DNA of 64,000 bases from assembly GCF_030814695.1 (NCBI RefSeq), contig NZ_JAUSVL010000001.1, positions 2,578,227 through 2,642,226 of the forward strand. The letters are read 5' to 3'. Under the pieces are notes generated by a model. The model saw nothing but the letters and a program-made list of their open reading frames with translations. It was not told the DNA's origin and did no database searches. The stretch is from Oligosphaera ethanolica. Its GTDB lineage: Bacteria; Verrucomicrobiota; Lentisphaeria; Oligosphaerales; Oligosphaeraceae. Below, one piece after another: positions 56,661-64,000 of the stretch. Positions within the stretch are counted from its first letter, which is position 1; the number at the start of each line of letters is the position of its first letter. Made by a program: the position numbers and the translations under genes.

Positions 56661-57129
56661 ATCGGTCAGCCATTGAGAATAGCCGGCTGCCAACGCCGCC
56701 TCTTGACTGGCGGGATACGGGGCGTTTTTATGGACACCATGGACGCTATGGACACCATGGACGCCGGCAGTCAGTCCCCGGCGTCCAAGCAGTCCACAAC
56801 CGGTCCCCTGAGTCCAAGGCGTCCTTCCCCATGGTCCAGAAAGTCCCCACGGTCCAATCCATGAGACCATGCCTCATGAGTCCGTGAGTCCTCGCCCCAG
56901 TGCGCAGCCGCCAATAAGTGCCGCCGGGACGGCGGCGCTCCCAGGAGTCCTCGCCCCAGTGCGCAGCCGCCAATGAGTGCCGCCGGGACGGCGGCGCTCC
57001 CAAGAGTCCAAGTCGTCAGTGCGCAGCCGCCAATGAGTGCCGCCGGGACGGCGGCGCTCCCAGGAGTCCCAGTCGTCCCCATGGTCCCAGTCGTCCTCTG
57101 AGACTGGCCATTATCAATCACTGACCGAT
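56661..57129 (-). repeat. Dispersed noncoding element, copy B, with end motifs at both sides
   Basis: Bounded by ATCGGTCAGCCATTGA (56661-56676) and ATCAATCACTGACCGAT (57113-57129), inverted with respect to each other. In reverse it matches copy A at 54296-54565. It carries an extra threefold ~60-bp repeat (about 56886-57062) that contains the GCCGGGACGGCGGCGCTCCC core, and a GGACACCAT/GGACGCTAT 9-bp array at 56728-56765. It encodes no believable protein. Confidence 0.75.
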
Positions 57130-57352
57130 GACAAATTTATTACCCATGTTGGTGAAAACGGCGTGGTCTTTGCGCGGAAAAGGGATATAGTACCCGGTTC
57201 AGTTTCGTGGCCGTAACTATCGTGGCTGGAAGCCACGGCGTCATGGCGCAACTGCTGATCACAAATGGGTGCGACGACATGTTTTTCGGAATACCGGCAC
57301 AGGCCCAGGAAGCGCCAGGAAGCCGGAGTAAACGCATAGACAGGGACACACC

Positions 57353-58879
57353 ATGGCTATACTAGAACGCTGGCAGGAACTGCGGGATTTGGCGGCGAAG
57401 AAGCCACCGGCGAGCGAGCTCTTCGAGGCATTCATTTCCTGGACTGATGCCTTCACGGCTGCCTCTGAAGACCACGAGGCGCTCTTTGCCCCCTGGCGGC
57501 TCCTTGACGGCGCCACACAACGGCGGTTTCTGCAGCAGGCCCTCGCTGACAAGATCCCCGCCGTGGGCAGCGGCCCGCAGTTGGAACTCAGTGTGCTTGT
57601 GGCGCTCTACCGTTTTCTGGAAGGCCGGCGCTGTTACATCATCACGCCGTTTTATATTGCCAGTCCGGTTGTGCGCAGTGTGGAGAAGGCGTTGTCGGCG
57701 CTTCCGGGCGTCACGGTGCGTTCGGCCGGCTTCATGTGCGGCAGCTCCCAGCTGAAGCTCAGCGACTGCCTGCAGGCGGCCATTGTCATGGTTGACTATT
57801 ACGTGCTGGCGGCGGCATTCCGCGGCAAGCCCGACCTGCTGGCGGCGCCCCTGGCCCTGTTTTTCCTGGAACTGGACATGTGCCTGTATCACAACCGCCT
57901 CCTCTTCTACGAACGCGGCATGCCTAAGGCCGCTGGCATGATCTTCAAGGCGACTACCGCCGAGCCATTCGACAAAGACGGTGACAAGCAGAAACTGGTC
58001 TTCGACGTCCTCGGCAATCTAGTCAAGCAAGGCGTGCGTTGTGGCGGCGTCCTCAGTCGCATCTCGCCTTATGTCGCCGGCGAGCTGGACAAATGGGGGC
58101 GCGACGCGCTGCTGCCTAAGGCCGTCACGCCCGCAAAAGCCGCGCCCTATGCCGCTTTCACCTACCGCAGCAACAAGGAGCGCACGGCCGCGTTGGCGCA
58201 GGACATCATGAAGAGCCCGCACAACGCCCTCGTCGTCGGTTTTGCCGAAGCGACCATCAAGGCCCTGCAGGAGGAACTGCGCAAGAGCGGTCAGGATTGC
58301 ACCAGCAGCAATAAAACCAGCGACATCCCGACCTTTTTCGCCATGGTTGGCGGTCCAAAGCGCGTCATGCTCTTCCGCGGCATGCCGTCGACGCTCATCA
58401 CCCGCACGGCCGACTGCCCCCCCGGTGTCCTGTACATTGCCGAGCATTTCCTTTGCGCCGACCACCATCTGAAAATCCTATCCGCCTGCGAAAAGGTGCT
58501 CACCCTGCAGCAGCCCATGCGCTTGTTCTGCTCGCTGGAAGACCCGCTGTTCGACATGTACAGCCAGGAGGCCGGCTTCAGTCGCTTCTTTGACATCATT
58601 GATTTCACCGAGCGCTACGATCCGTGGCGGCAGATCCGCCGGGTCTTGGCCAAGGCCATGATCCGCAAAGTCCAGCGCCTGCGCGAGCTGTCCCTGCACG
58701 AGGACTCGCCGATGATCACCACGACGCTGCTCAACCCCTCCTCCGTGATTGTGCCCCAGAACAACAAGGGCACGCGCCACGCCGCCAGGATGGACGCGCC
58801 GTGTTTCTGCGGTAGCGGCAAGCCATTCAAAGAATGCCACGGCCGACCCAAAAATGCCGGCATGCTCGGCCGGAACTGA
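57353..58879 (+). CDS. SecA-like protein with degenerate ATPase sites and SEC-C tail
   Basis: A 508-residue protein not of a standard family. The C-terminal DAPCFCGSGKPFKECHG is a SEC-C zinc motif as at the end of SecA. Upstream parts line up by eye with SecA: ALYRFLEGRRCYIITPFYIA with the region after Walker A, ALFFLELDMCLYHNRLLF with FAIVDEVDSILIDEARTPL, YRSNKERTAALAQDI with the start of NBD2, and LFCSLEDPLFDMYS with FYLSLEDDLMRIFG. Walker A is replaced (GSGPQ, residues 72-76, where SecA has GEGKT), DEVD by LELD, and the preprotein cross-linking domain is mostly absent. It is therefore probably a non-catalytic SecA relative. Role unknown. Confidence 0.6.
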   Translation: MAILERWQELRDLAAKKPPASELFEAFISWTDAFTAASEDHEALFAPWRLLDGATQRRFLQQALADKIPAVGSGPQLELSVLVALYRFLEGRRCYIITPFYIASPVVRSVEKALSALPGVTVRSAGFMCGSSQLKLSDCLQAAIVMVDYYVLAAAFRGKPDLLAAPLALFFLELDMCLYHNRLLFYERGMPKAAGMIFKATTAEPFDKDGDKQKLVFDVLGNLVKQGVRCGGVLSRISPYVAGELDKWGRDALLPKAVTPAKAAPYAAFTYRSNKERTAALAQDIMKSPHNALVVGFAEATIKALQEELRKSGQDCTSSNKTSDIPTFFAMVGGPKRVMLFRGMPSTLITRTADCPPGVLYIAEHFLCADHHLKILSACEKVLTLQQPMRLFCSLEDPLFDMYSQEAGFSRFFDIIDFTERYDPWRQIRRVLAKAMIRKVQRLRELSLHEDSPMITTTLLNPSSVIVPQNNKGTRHAARMDAPCFCGSGKPFKECHGRPKNAGMLGRN

Positions 58880-58929
58880 AGCGACCAGACGCGCCCGGCA
58901 CGACCGGCACGACAAGGGAGAATACGACC

Positions 58930-60006
58930 ATGTTCATCACATTCGGATTGTGCGGCTCCGATACGCCCGAAATGATCGCCAAGTACGCCGAGCTCGGCGC
59001 CAAAGAATTTTTCGCCGGCTTTGTGCCGCGGGCGTGGCTGGAGAAGTACGGCTGGGAAGTCTGCCCGAACCGCCGGCCGCTGGGCTCGTCTTACAACTAT
59101 ATGCAGATTGAGGACTTGGCCGAGGCGCGGCAGGCCGCCAAAAAGGCCGGCTGCCGCTTTAATCTGGCGCTCAACGCCCACGACAATGGCTCCGAGCGCC
59201 TCAACGACTTGCGGGCGCTGGTGGAGACCGTCGAGAAACTTGAGCCCGACGGCTACATCGTCGCCGACCCGGCGCTGATGTTCTCGCTCAAGAGCTGGGG
59301 TATCAGCCGGGCGCTGCACCTCAGCACGGGCGCCGGCTGTTTTAACAGCGCGGCCGTGCGTTTCTACTGCCGCCATTTCAATGTCCAGCGCGTGGTCATT
59401 CCCCGCAAAGTCACGTTGCGCGAGGTCCGCACCATGGTCACGTCACTCAAGGACCTCAAGCTCGAATTCGAGGTGATGATCATCGGTTACCGCTGTCATT
59501 TCAACGACGAGAACTGCCATTCCATCCACAGTGGCGCCCGCTGCAATCTCTGCGGCGACGTCCTCAACGGCCATTTGCAGGTCAGCAGGCGCTTTCCCGA
59601 CAACTGGAAAGACGTCGTTCAAGCCATGTATGACGACCCCTATGGCCAGCTTGTCGAAGGGTCCGCGCTGGACGAATTCCGCAAGACCATGAACAAAGAG
59701 CCGCTGCCGCCGGCGCCCGTGTCGGATACGCCCTATTTTGCGCGCGGCATGGACGGCGTGGTCACCCGGGCCATCTATCACCACTGCGGACTCTGCGCGA
59801 TCAAGGAGCTGCGCGATATCGGCGTCGATGCCCTCAAAGTGCCGCTGCGCGGCATCGACTCCTTCAAGATGCAGTCCATCAGCACCGTGTACGACGTCAT
59901 GACGGCAGAAAATCCCACGCCGGAATACTGCCGCCGGCTCGTGAACAGCCCGTCCTTTTGCGCTGACCCGCAAAGCTGCTATTACCATGTCCCGGAGGCC
60001 GAGTAA
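58930..60006 (+). CDS. U32-family protein (peptidase-like), first of a pair
   Basis: A 358-residue protein of the U32 group. This group includes so-called collagenases and the tRNA and ubiquinone hydroxylation proteins TrhP, UbiU and UbiV. Segments such as KYAELGAKEFFAGF and LHLSTGAGCFNSAAVRFY, then RVVIPRKVTLREV, give the barrel pattern. Conserved-looking Cys occur in GYRCHFNDENC, RCNLCGD, HHCGLCAIKEL and near the C-terminus (CADPQSCYY), enough for a 4Fe-4S cluster. ATG 58930 follows GGGAG; an upstream frame to 58834 overlaps the previous gene. Its stop and the next start overlap as TAATG. Confidence 0.75.
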   Translation: MFITFGLCGSDTPEMIAKYAELGAKEFFAGFVPRAWLEKYGWEVCPNRRPLGSSYNYMQIEDLAEARQAAKKAGCRFNLALNAHDNGSERLNDLRALVETVEKLEPDGYIVADPALMFSLKSWGISRALHLSTGAGCFNSAAVRFYCRHFNVQRVVIPRKVTLREVRTMVTSLKDLKLEFEVMIIGYRCHFNDENCHSIHSGARCNLCGDVLNGHLQVSRRFPDNWKDVVQAMYDDPYGQLVEGSALDEFRKTMNKEPLPPAPVSDTPYFARGMDGVVTRAIYHHCGLCAIKELRDIGVDALKVPLRGIDSFKMQSISTVYDVMTAENPTPEYCRRLVNSPSFCADPQSCYYHVPEAE

Positions 60007-60992
60007 TGGAACTGGCAATCTATTTCACCAACATCGACCGGCTCAGCCAGATCGACGAGGCGCTGCGCTTCATCAACCTGGAGAAAATACCGTCCTTCGT
60101 CAGTTCGGCCATGTTCTCGCCGGACCCGAATCACAACGACTACATCTGCAATATGAACGCGCTGACCTGGCTCAATGTCTTTACGGAGCGCGGTCTGGAT
60201 TTCAGTCGCCTGTATTTCGGCCAGGAATTCTGCCCCAATCTCATCCCCTCGGCCAGCGAGGTCGAGCAGGCGTTTTATTACAGCCGGCAGATGGAATGGG
60301 CCTTCACCTACGTGACCGGCGGCTACCTGCCGGACGCCGAGCTCAAGCAGGTGCAACGCAATCTGGAAAAACTCGCCGAACTCACGGACCAGGCCGAAGT
60401 CGTCGTCAACGACTGGGGCGTGCTGTGGCTGCTCCAGGAGCATTTTCCGCAGTTTGAGCCCGTGATTGGGCGCCTCCTCAACAAACAGACCCGGCTGAAT
60501 CTCTTCACCAAGCCCGGCTTGCCTTTGCCTATGCACGTGGATGACATCACGACGCCCGTCGACGAACTGCGCACCAGTCAGCTGAACGCCTATCAGGATG
60601 TCAGTCTCAGCAATCCCGATTACCTCGCCGCGCTGAAAAGCTGGGGCGTCAAGAAGATTGACATGGACGTCACCCCCCAGGGCGTCAAACGGCCCGCCGA
60701 CGGCTGGGGCCTTGATCTGGGCTTCTACTACCCCTGGGGCTTCCTGGGCACGGGCAGAAACTGCCCCACCGCCGGCATCGCCGATCCCCGCCGCATGTAC
60801 ATCGTCGTCGACTCGCCTTGTCCCAAGCCCTGCCGCAAGTACAACTGCAGCCCGACTTTCCCGCAATTTCCGCACAAGATCGTCCAGCGCGGACCGACGC
60901 TGTTCATGTTCCATGACGACTACGCCGAGGCGATCTTCGCCGTTGACGCCCGTTACGAACGCTTCATTTTCGAGCCGTGGATTCCGCTGTAG
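60006..60992 (+). CDS. U32-related protein, second of a pair
   Basis: A 328-residue companion, translationally coupled to the U32 gene (TAATG). It starts MELAIYFTNIDRLSQIDEAL and has VVVNDWGVLWLL, TRLNLFTKPGLPLP, SWGVKKIDMDVTP and a C-terminal Cys cluster NCPTAG, SPCPKPCRKYNC. The two proteins resemble a UbiU/UbiV-type heterodimer in layout, though neither is clearly orthologous, and no ubiquinone genes are near. The pair may carry out an oxygen-independent hydroxylation or a tRNA or peptide modification; this is inference. miaB follows 79 bp later. Confidence 0.6.
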   Translation: MELAIYFTNIDRLSQIDEALRFINLEKIPSFVSSAMFSPDPNHNDYICNMNALTWLNVFTERGLDFSRLYFGQEFCPNLIPSASEVEQAFYYSRQMEWAFTYVTGGYLPDAELKQVQRNLEKLAELTDQAEVVVNDWGVLWLLQEHFPQFEPVIGRLLNKQTRLNLFTKPGLPLPMHVDDITTPVDELRTSQLNAYQDVSLSNPDYLAALKSWGVKKIDMDVTPQGVKRPADGWGLDLGFYYPWGFLGTGRNCPTAGIADPRRMYIVVDSPCPKPCRKYNCSPTFPQFPHKIVQRGPTLFMFHDDYAEAIFAVDARYERFIFEPWIPL

Positions 60993-61070
60993 CGCGCTGA
61001 TCGTTCTCGGACTCCCCCCCACCACGTGTCCCGTTCCTCTCCTCTCACAACCCCAGGTGCTGCCCCAAAC

Positions 61071-62417
61071 ATGTCCACGTTCCATATCAAAACCTACGGC
61101 TGTCAAATGAACGAGCGCGATTCCGAGGCGCTCAGCTGCCTCCTCGAAAACAGCGGCCACCAGGCCGTCGCCAGTGAAGAAGAGGCTGACATCATCATCT
61201 TCAATACCTGCAGTGTCCGCGATCAGGCCGAGCGCAAAGTCGTCGGCAAGCTCGGCATCCTCCGTCGCCTGAAGCGCGACAAGCCCGGGCTGATCCTCGG
61301 TCTGGTTGGCTGCATGGCGCAAAACCACGGCGACGCACTCCTCAAAGAGCTGCCGCAGCTAGATTTTGTCACCGGCACCGACCGCCTCCACACGGTCCCC
61401 GACAGCATCCGCCGCATCCAGCAACGACAGGGCCGCAGCGCCGAAATCGCCATGGGCCCCGATCAGTTCGTGGAACTCACCGGCCATCACCCCGGCCAAA
61501 TTTGCGCCTTCGTGTCCGTCATGCGCGGCTGCGACCAGTTCTGTTCATACTGCATCGTGCCCCATACTCGCGGCCGGGAAAAAAGCCGCCCGCAGCAGGA
61601 CATCGTTGACGAAGTGCGGCGCCTGGTCGACAATGGCACCCGCGAGATACTCCTCCTCGGCCAGAATATCACCGCCTACGGCATCGCCGAAACGCGGCAT
61701 GACGACAGTTACCGGCCGGACTACTCGCCCTTTGCGGACCTGCTGGCGGCGCTGAACGACATCCCCGGCCTGGTGCGCATCCGCTTCACCTCGCCCCACG
61801 TGCGCTTCATGAACGATCACTTCATTGACGCAATCTGCAGCTTGCCCAAAGTCTGCAAGGCCTTCCATGTGCCTGTGCAGGCCGGTTCCAATCGCATTCT
61901 CAAGCTCATGCGTCGCTCCTATACCGCCGAAGAGTACCGCGAACGCATCGCGGCCATCCGCAGCCGACTCCCCGAACAGGCTTTCTCCACCGACGTCATC
62001 GTCGGCTTCCCCACGGAAAGCGACGACGATTTCGCGCAGACCCGCGATCTCATGGCCCAGGTCGATTTCGACATGGCCTACATCTTCCGCTATTCGCCGC
62101 GCAGCGGCACCAAGGCCGCCAAGGACTATCCCGACGACGTGCCCGATGAGGTCAAGCACCAGCGCAACCAGATTCTCCTCGACGACCTCGCGGCCGGGTC
62201 GGCCCGCCGCAATGAGCGCTTTCGCGGCCGCGTGCTCGACGTCCTTGTCGAAGGCGTCAGCAAGCGCAACGCCGAGCGTTGGACCGGTCGCACCGACCTC
62301 AACAAGGTCTGCAATTTCGTTCCCGTGCCGGGCATCAAACCCGGCGACCTGGTGAAAGTCACCATCACCCGCACGACGGCCAATTCGCTCTTCGGCGAGG
62401 CCGTCATGGGGTCCTGA
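61071..62417 (+). CDS. miaB: tRNA-2-methylthio-N6-dimethylallyladenosine synthase
   Basis: MiaB is a radical SAM methylthiotransferase that adds the 2-methylthio group to i6A37 of tRNA. The 448-residue product has the N-terminal cluster Cys in TYGCQMNERDSE, FNTCSVRDQAERK and GCMAQ. The radical SAM motif is in RGCDQFCSYCIVPHTRGRE, followed by LLLGQNITAYG, HVPVQAGSNRILKLMRRSYT, GFPTES and a TRAM domain (RTDLNKVCNFVP). ATG 61071 is used; a GTG at 61026 would add 15 unlike residues. Confidence 0.95.
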   Translation: MSTFHIKTYGCQMNERDSEALSCLLENSGHQAVASEEEADIIIFNTCSVRDQAERKVVGKLGILRRLKRDKPGLILGLVGCMAQNHGDALLKELPQLDFVTGTDRLHTVPDSIRRIQQRQGRSAEIAMGPDQFVELTGHHPGQICAFVSVMRGCDQFCSYCIVPHTRGREKSRPQQDIVDEVRRLVDNGTREILLLGQNITAYGIAETRHDDSYRPDYSPFADLLAALNDIPGLVRIRFTSPHVRFMNDHFIDAICSLPKVCKAFHVPVQAGSNRILKLMRRSYTAEEYRERIAAIRSRLPEQAFSTDVIVGFPTESDDDFAQTRDLMAQVDFDMAYIFRYSPRSGTKAAKDYPDDVPDEVKHQRNQILLDDLAAGSARRNERFRGRVLDVLVEGVSKRNAERWTGRTDLNKVCNFVPVPGIKPGDLVKVTITRTTANSLFGEAVMGS

Positions 62418-62426
62418 TCACCCAGC

Positions 62427-62461
62427 ACGCGGTGGGGTGGGTCACTCCCGCGCCACCGCGT
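62427..62461. other. Stem-loop between miaB and the last gene
   Basis: ACGCGGTGG (62427-62435) and CCACCGCGT (62453-62461) are perfect 9-bp arms around a GGGTGGGTCACTCCC inner stem. There is no T-run, so it is not a clear terminator. It may act on the mRNA leader of the following gene. Confidence 0.5.
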
Positions 62462-62493
62462 CGCAATAGCCCGTCTGGCAGGTAGTTCCATTC

Positions 62494-64000
62494 ATGGATG
62501 ATCTTCTCAGTAGCACGTTCAAAGAGCTCCGGATCCTGCTCGCCTTAATCCAACATCCAACACGGATTGACGATCTCGAACAGCTCAGCAAAGCCCTGGC
62601 GCAGTTTTTCCCGCAACTGGCGGCGCTGCCCACGGGTGCCTGGCATAAACTCATCAGTCAGGCTGAAAATTACACTCTCGTACTCTGCAGCGACGGCTTC
62701 TGCGTCAATCGCGACGAGTACAGTGAAGTCAACGCCCGGGCTTTCCTCGGCCAACGCAAACACGCCGCCGCCGCCGACATTATCGCCCGCGTGCTCGCCA
62801 GCCAGGCCGATGCCCAGCAGGGCCAATTGCGCCTGGCCCGCGATCTGCGCAACGCCTTCTACGCCGGCAATGCCGAGCTGATCAAAAACAGCCTCAACAG
62901 CCTGAACCAGAACTACCCGGAAAGCTTCGCCACCGGCGAGGCCTTCCAGTTCATCCTGCCGCAGCTGGATGACGACTGGGTCCTGAATCTCTCCCACGAG
63001 CGCCTCGCCATCTGCGCTTGGCAGGTCATACCGCGACTCATCGCGCAGCTGCGCAACGCGCCCCGCTTCCTCAAATGCCTCCTGAACCTCGCCCCGCATC
63101 TACCCCAGGCGGCGCTGTTCCCCCTCGCAGACTGGCTGATTCTGCGCGGGCAGTTCAGTGACGCGGAAAAAATCCTCGCCGCCTGCGATGGCGAGGCCAA
63201 AAAGATGCGCCAAGCCTGGCTGGCCTTCATCCGCGGCCGTAATTCCCAGGCCATCAGCATGTTCATCGACACCCTCTACAGCATCAGGCACAGCGACAGC
63301 GCCCCGGATTACTACTTTCAGACCGTCGGCGGTATCTTCCTCATTTTCGCCTTCATCAAAGACAATACCGCGAGTTCGCTGGCGGCGGCTGAGAACAACG
63401 CCGTGCTGGGCAGCCGGATCAGCAGCTGGTCCTCCGTGTACACGCACTTGCTCGCCTACGTTCGCAAGCGCATCAACCGCGTCGAGGTCATGCCTTGGGA
63501 TCCGGCCCGCCGCAATGGCGGTCTCCCGGCCTTCTTCCATCTGATCTGCGACTACTGGGAGCAGGGCAGTCTCGGCGACGGGCTGCTAAAACGCGCCGAG
63601 ACCATCGCCCAAAACGCCGAAGAACAGGGCTACGCCTGGGTCGCCGACCAATGTCGCGAACTCCAACGCCGCCTGCAGCCCGGCTGGACGCCCGGCGCGG
63701 CGCCCCGGACCGGCGCCGCCGCGCCCGATCCCAGCGTCCTCTGCATCCTCGACTGCGTTGAGGTCCAGCCGCCCTGGCTGGCCGCCATGGAGCGCTTGGA
63801 AGAGCTGCTGAAGAAGCCCGTGGCCGACGCCCGCAGCCGCCTGGTGTGGTTCCTCGATTTTGCCGACGAAACGACGGGCGTCATCAACATCAAGCCCATG
63901 GAACAGCGCCAGACCAAAACCGGCAAGTGGAGCAAAGGACGGATCTTTCCGCTCTGCAAATGCGCCCAGACCGGCATCTGGCCGGACTACCTCAGCGCTC
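62494..64000 (+). CDS. Probable SNF2-family helicase, N-terminal part (3' end outside window)
   Basis: From ATG 62494 the frame stays open for 502 codons to the window edge. The first ~400 residues are helical, with repeated patterns such as AAADIIARVLASQADAQ, FRQLLKNSL-like AELIKNSLNSLNQNYPE and ILAACDGEAKKMRQAWLAF, a TPR-like look. Near the edge is SRLVWFLDFADE and INIKPMEQRQTKTGKWSKGR, which resembles the pre-helicase region of bacterial SNF2/HepA proteins (RLVW, then a W-x-KGR segment before the ATPase). Walker motifs would lie beyond 64000, so this is a guess from the pattern. GGCAGG precedes the start. Confidence 0.5.
   Translation, partial: MDDLLSSTFKELRILLALIQHPTRIDDLEQLSKALAQFFPQLAALPTGAWHKLISQAENYTLVLCSDGFCVNRDEYSEVNARAFLGQRKHAAAADIIARVLASQADAQQGQLRLARDLRNAFYAGNAELIKNSLNSLNQNYPESFATGEAFQFILPQLDDDWVLNLSHERLAICAWQVIPRLIAQLRNAPRFLKCLLNLAPHLPQAALFPLADWLILRGQFSDAEKILAACDGEAKKMRQAWLAFIRGRNSQAISMFIDTLYSIRHSDSAPDYYFQTVGGIFLIFAFIKDNTASSLAAAENNAVLGSRISSWSSVYTHLLAYVRKRINRVEVMPWDPARRNGGLPAFFHLICDYWEQGSLGDGLLKRAETIAQNAEEQGYAWVADQCRELQRRLQPGWTPGAAPRTGAAAPDPSVLCILDCVEVQPPWLAAMERLEELLKKPVADARSRLVWFLDFADETTGVINIKPMEQRQTKTGKWSKGRIFPLCKCAQTGIWPDYLSA

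Overview
The window is 64 kb of GC-rich chromosome from a Gram-negative bacterium. A Kdo transferase (WaaA), a periplasmic-type SurA/PpiD chaperone and many envelope glycosyltransferases imply an LPS-bearing outer membrane. Several features recall the Planctomycetes-Verrucomicrobia-Lentisphaerae group, with Lentisphaerota or a relative as a guess: secreted or anchored glycoside hydrolases (GH5, GH9, GH29, GH13) without SusC/SusD partners, a membrane Hanks-type kinase, a large VWA plus coiled-coil membrane protein pair, and intergenic regions packed with hairpin and tandem repeats. No rRNA or full marker set is present, so this placement is inference. A flavodiiron protein, an RIC/ScdA-type repair protein, lysine 2,3-aminomutase, FprA-like chemistry and a U32 protein pair suggest an anaerobic or microaerophilic life.

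Layout. 1-4150 (+): end of an ABC exporter, mutS, a YcxB-like membrane protein and thiE, joined by ATGA overlaps. 4235-6421 (+): UDP-glucuronate decarboxylase and a GT2 enzyme. 6797-8098 (+): thiC. 8488-13317 (-): a surface-glycan operon whose first gene fuses a metallophosphoesterase to a PHP domain, followed by GT4, GT2 and a polytopic membrane protein. 13604-13942 (-): cupin. 14875-19185 (+): marR, kamA, sodium/solute symporter and ablB, a likely N-epsilon-acetyl-beta-lysine osmolyte operon. 19477-24738 (-): fabH, heavy-metal P-type ATPase, ric and flavodiiron protein. 25170-26291 (+): GT4. 26504-28426 (-): GH13 and folK. 28487-36257 (-): VWA membrane protein, giant coiled-coil membrane protein and Ser/Thr kinase. 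36978-39633 (+): gpsA-like and GH5. 39644-40531 (-): xerD. 40805-45011 (+): SpoIIE-type phosphatase, waaA and M18 aminopeptidase. 45211-49143 (-): GH9 and a polyprenyl-phosphate-type GT2. 50039-54183 (-): SurA/PpiD-like, rpe, rpmB and tRNA-Lys. 54711-62417 (+): GH29, a SecA-like degenerate protein with a SEC-C tail, a U32 pair and miaB. From 62494 (+): the beginning of a probable SNF2-type helicase, cut by the window end.

Between genes the window carries at least six families of repeats. The most telling is a ~165-bp element at 8240-8404 and, inverted, at 14277-14443. Its stems differ only by compensating base changes, so folding seems to be selected. A second family brackets the GH29 gene as inverted copies and shares a 17-bp end motif with another ~460-bp insert at 36.4-36.9 kb. 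Palindrome-rich GGACGGATC arrays, 25-bp GC-rich units, a 16-bp array of 14 units touching the kinase stop codon, and an 18-bp array inside a coding region complete the picture.

Among coding regions the items most worth a second look are the SecA-like pseudo-ATPase, the phosphoesterase-PHP fusion, the osmolyte operon with an embedded transporter and MarR regulator, and the U32 gene pair.
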